This document shows positions 5,474 through 6,604 of a DNA stretch of 6,604 nucleotides, piece after piece. This stretch comes from Bacillota bacterium (lineage in GTDB: Bacteria > Bacillota > Dethiobacteria > DTU022), in contig JAAYGO010000109.1 in the NCBI GenBank assembly GCA_012727685.1, positions 1 through 6,604 of the forward strand, given 5' to 3'. The notes beneath the pieces are model-generated. The model ran no database searches and was not told the DNA's origin. It saw only the letters and a program-made list of their open reading frames with translations. How positions within the stretch are numbered: the first letter of the stretch is position 1; every line of letters starts with the position of its first letter. Position numbers and translations under genes: made by a program.

Positions 5474-6604
5474 TTGTCTCCCCGCTATTATTTTCAAGCC
5501 CGCGATTGGGACGGACGGTGGCGGCAGGGAGATTTAACGGCACCGAACCTGCGGGAGGCGCTGGCGCACCTGCGCTCCCGCAACCTGGTGGTGCTCGATC
5601 TAAAAGAGAACGGCCCTTTTTTCAGCCGCTGCCGGGCCCTCTGGTCCCGGGCGGCCGCCGCATTCTCTCCCGCCAGGGCAGGTTCCCGGGAGCTCATGGT
5701 TTTCTGCCGCCAGTTTGGCGCCATGCTGCAGGCGGGCATCAGCCCCCTCCAGGCCTTGCAGTTGCTTACCGGGAACATGGAACAGCCCCGCTTCCGGGAA
5801 GAGCTGCGGGAAGTGATCTTAAACCTGGAGCAGGGCAAAAATCTGGCGGAATCGTTTCACCGGCAGGAAAAATATTTTCCCGCGATCCTGACCGGCCTGG
5901 TTGCCGCCGGCGAAGCCGGCGGTGTCCTGGGGGAGGTGATGGAGCGCCTGGCCGGCCATTTTGAACAGCAGCTTGACCTTGAGGAAAAGATCCGCGCCGC
6001 AGCCTTCTACCCCCTTTTGATCTCCGCTGTGGCCTGCGCGGTACTGGGGGTGATGATCCTGTTTGTGCTGCCGCAATTCGCCCAGATCTTCGACTCGATG
6101 GGTATCACCATGCCTCCCTTTGCCAGCGCCCTGCTGGCCGCCGGCCGCTTTGTCCTAAACCACTGGCCGGCCCTGCTCGCCTGCCTCCTGATGGTGGTGG
6201 CGGGATGGAACTTTTACGGGCGGAGCGAGCAGGGCCGCTGCCAGATGGATCGCCTGCGCCTGCATCTTCCTCTTTTCGGCTCCTTTCACCGCCAGGCTCT
6301 CTATGCCCGCTTCACCCGCACCTTAAGCATACTCTTAAGCAGCGGCGTGAGCCTGATCGCCGCCCTGGAGCTGGCAGGCCGGGCAGTGGACAACCGCTTA
6401 CTGGCGGCCACCCTGGATTTAACCCGGGAGGCGGTCAGCCGGGGAGAAAGCCTGGCCGATGCCCTGCAGGGGACTGGGTTTTTCCCGGCGCTGCTGGTGG
6501 AGATGGTGCGGGCCGGCGAGGCCAGCGGCACCCTGGCTGATCTGCTCGGCCACAGCGCCGCCTTTTACGAGCGCGAAATTTCCTACCTGGCAGCCCGGCT
6601 GGGC
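5474..6604 (+). CDS. pilC: Type IV pilus inner-membrane platform protein PilC (3' end outside window)
   Basis: The frame stays open for 377 codons to the last base. The family is about 400 aa, so roughly the last 25-30 residues, including the final membrane helix, are missing. The N-terminal block YYFQARDWDGRWRQG (5-19) with LREALAHLRSRNLVVLDL (26-43) is the usual PilC cytoplasmic start. Two T2SSF domains follow: 74-196, with FCRQFGAMLQAGISPLQAL and FPAILTGLVAAGEAGGVL, and 277-377, with ARFTRTLSILLSSGVSLIAAL and FPALLVEMVRAGEASGTL, showing the internal duplication. Membrane helices lie near 182-200 and 230-248. PilC is the platform that the PilB/PilT motor ATPases act on. The start is TTG 5474, with AAAGGAG (5457-5463) 10 nt upstream; I see no ATG or GTG start in frame nearby. 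It begins 26 bases after pilO, so it belongs to the same operon. Confidence 0.95.
   Translation, partial: MSPRYYFQARDWDGRWRQGDLTAPNLREALAHLRSRNLVVLDLKENGPFFSRCRALWSRAAAAFSPARAGSRELMVFCRQFGAMLQAGISPLQALQLLTGNMEQPRFREELREVILNLEQGKNLAESFHRQEKYFPAILTGLVAAGEAGGVLGEVMERLAGHFEQQLDLEEKIRAAAFYPLLISAVACAVLGVMILFVLPQFAQIFDSMGITMPPFASALLAAGRFVLNHWPALLACLLMVVAGWNFYGRSEQGRCQMDRLRLHLPLFGSFHRQALYARFTRTLSILLSSGVSLIAALELAGRAVDNRLLAATLDLTREAVSRGESLADALQGTGFFPALLVEMVRAGEASGTLADLLGHSAAFYEREISYLAARLG

Noticed and set aside
5419..5964. 181-codon frame overlapping the start of pilC
   Set aside because: It is an out-of-frame shadow. The PilC frame shows clear family motifs through the same bases.
1..6604. CRISPR array, tRNA or rRNA
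   Set aside because: No regularly spaced identical repeats, no tRNA cloverleaf and no rRNA-like blocks were seen on either strand.

Overview
The window is the core of a type IV pilus (T4P) assembly locus, all on the + strand. It encodes a prepilin peptidase (PilD), three minor-pilin-like proteins (PilV/GspI-like, PilW/GspJ-like, PilX/GspK-like), the inner-membrane alignment complex PilM-PilN-PilO, and the platform protein PilC, whose 3' end runs off the window. GC content is high, Shine-Dalgarno sites are strong, GTG and TTG starts are frequent and genes overlap. This fits a GC-rich anaerobic Firmicute (Clostridia, for example the Desulfotomaculum/Pelotomaculum/Moorella sphere), but no marker gene fixes the taxonomy, so this is inference.

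Layout. 1-218: leader with inverted repeats and no gene. 219-1019: pilD. 1020-1386: 367 bases without a convincing gene, holding a repeat copy (A), a run of strong stem-loops that looks like a structured RNA or a decayed mobile-element end, and a weak candidate promoter. 1387-1848 and 1965-2459: the first two pilin-like genes. 2460-2786: a second gene-poor gap built from repeats, namely a perfect 12-bp hairpin, two more copies (B, C) of the repeat found after pilD but in the opposite orientation, and a short palindromic repeat. 2787-3269: PilX/GspK-like gene. 3273-5447: pilM-pilN-pilO, tightly packed or overlapping. 5474-6604: pilC, starting at TTG and open to the window edge.

How the genes work together. 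PilD removes prepilin leaders and methylates the new N-termini. The three minor-pilin-like proteins would form the priming tip of the fibre. Cytoplasmic PilM binds the N-terminus of PilN, and PilN and PilO form a periplasm-facing (or wall-facing) coiled-coil dimer. PilC is the membrane platform on which PilB/PilT-type motors act. The major pilin, the PilB and PilT ATPases and any secretin are not in this window. The most unusual part is not the pilus genes but the two repeat-rich inserts, which share a homologous sequence in opposite orientations.
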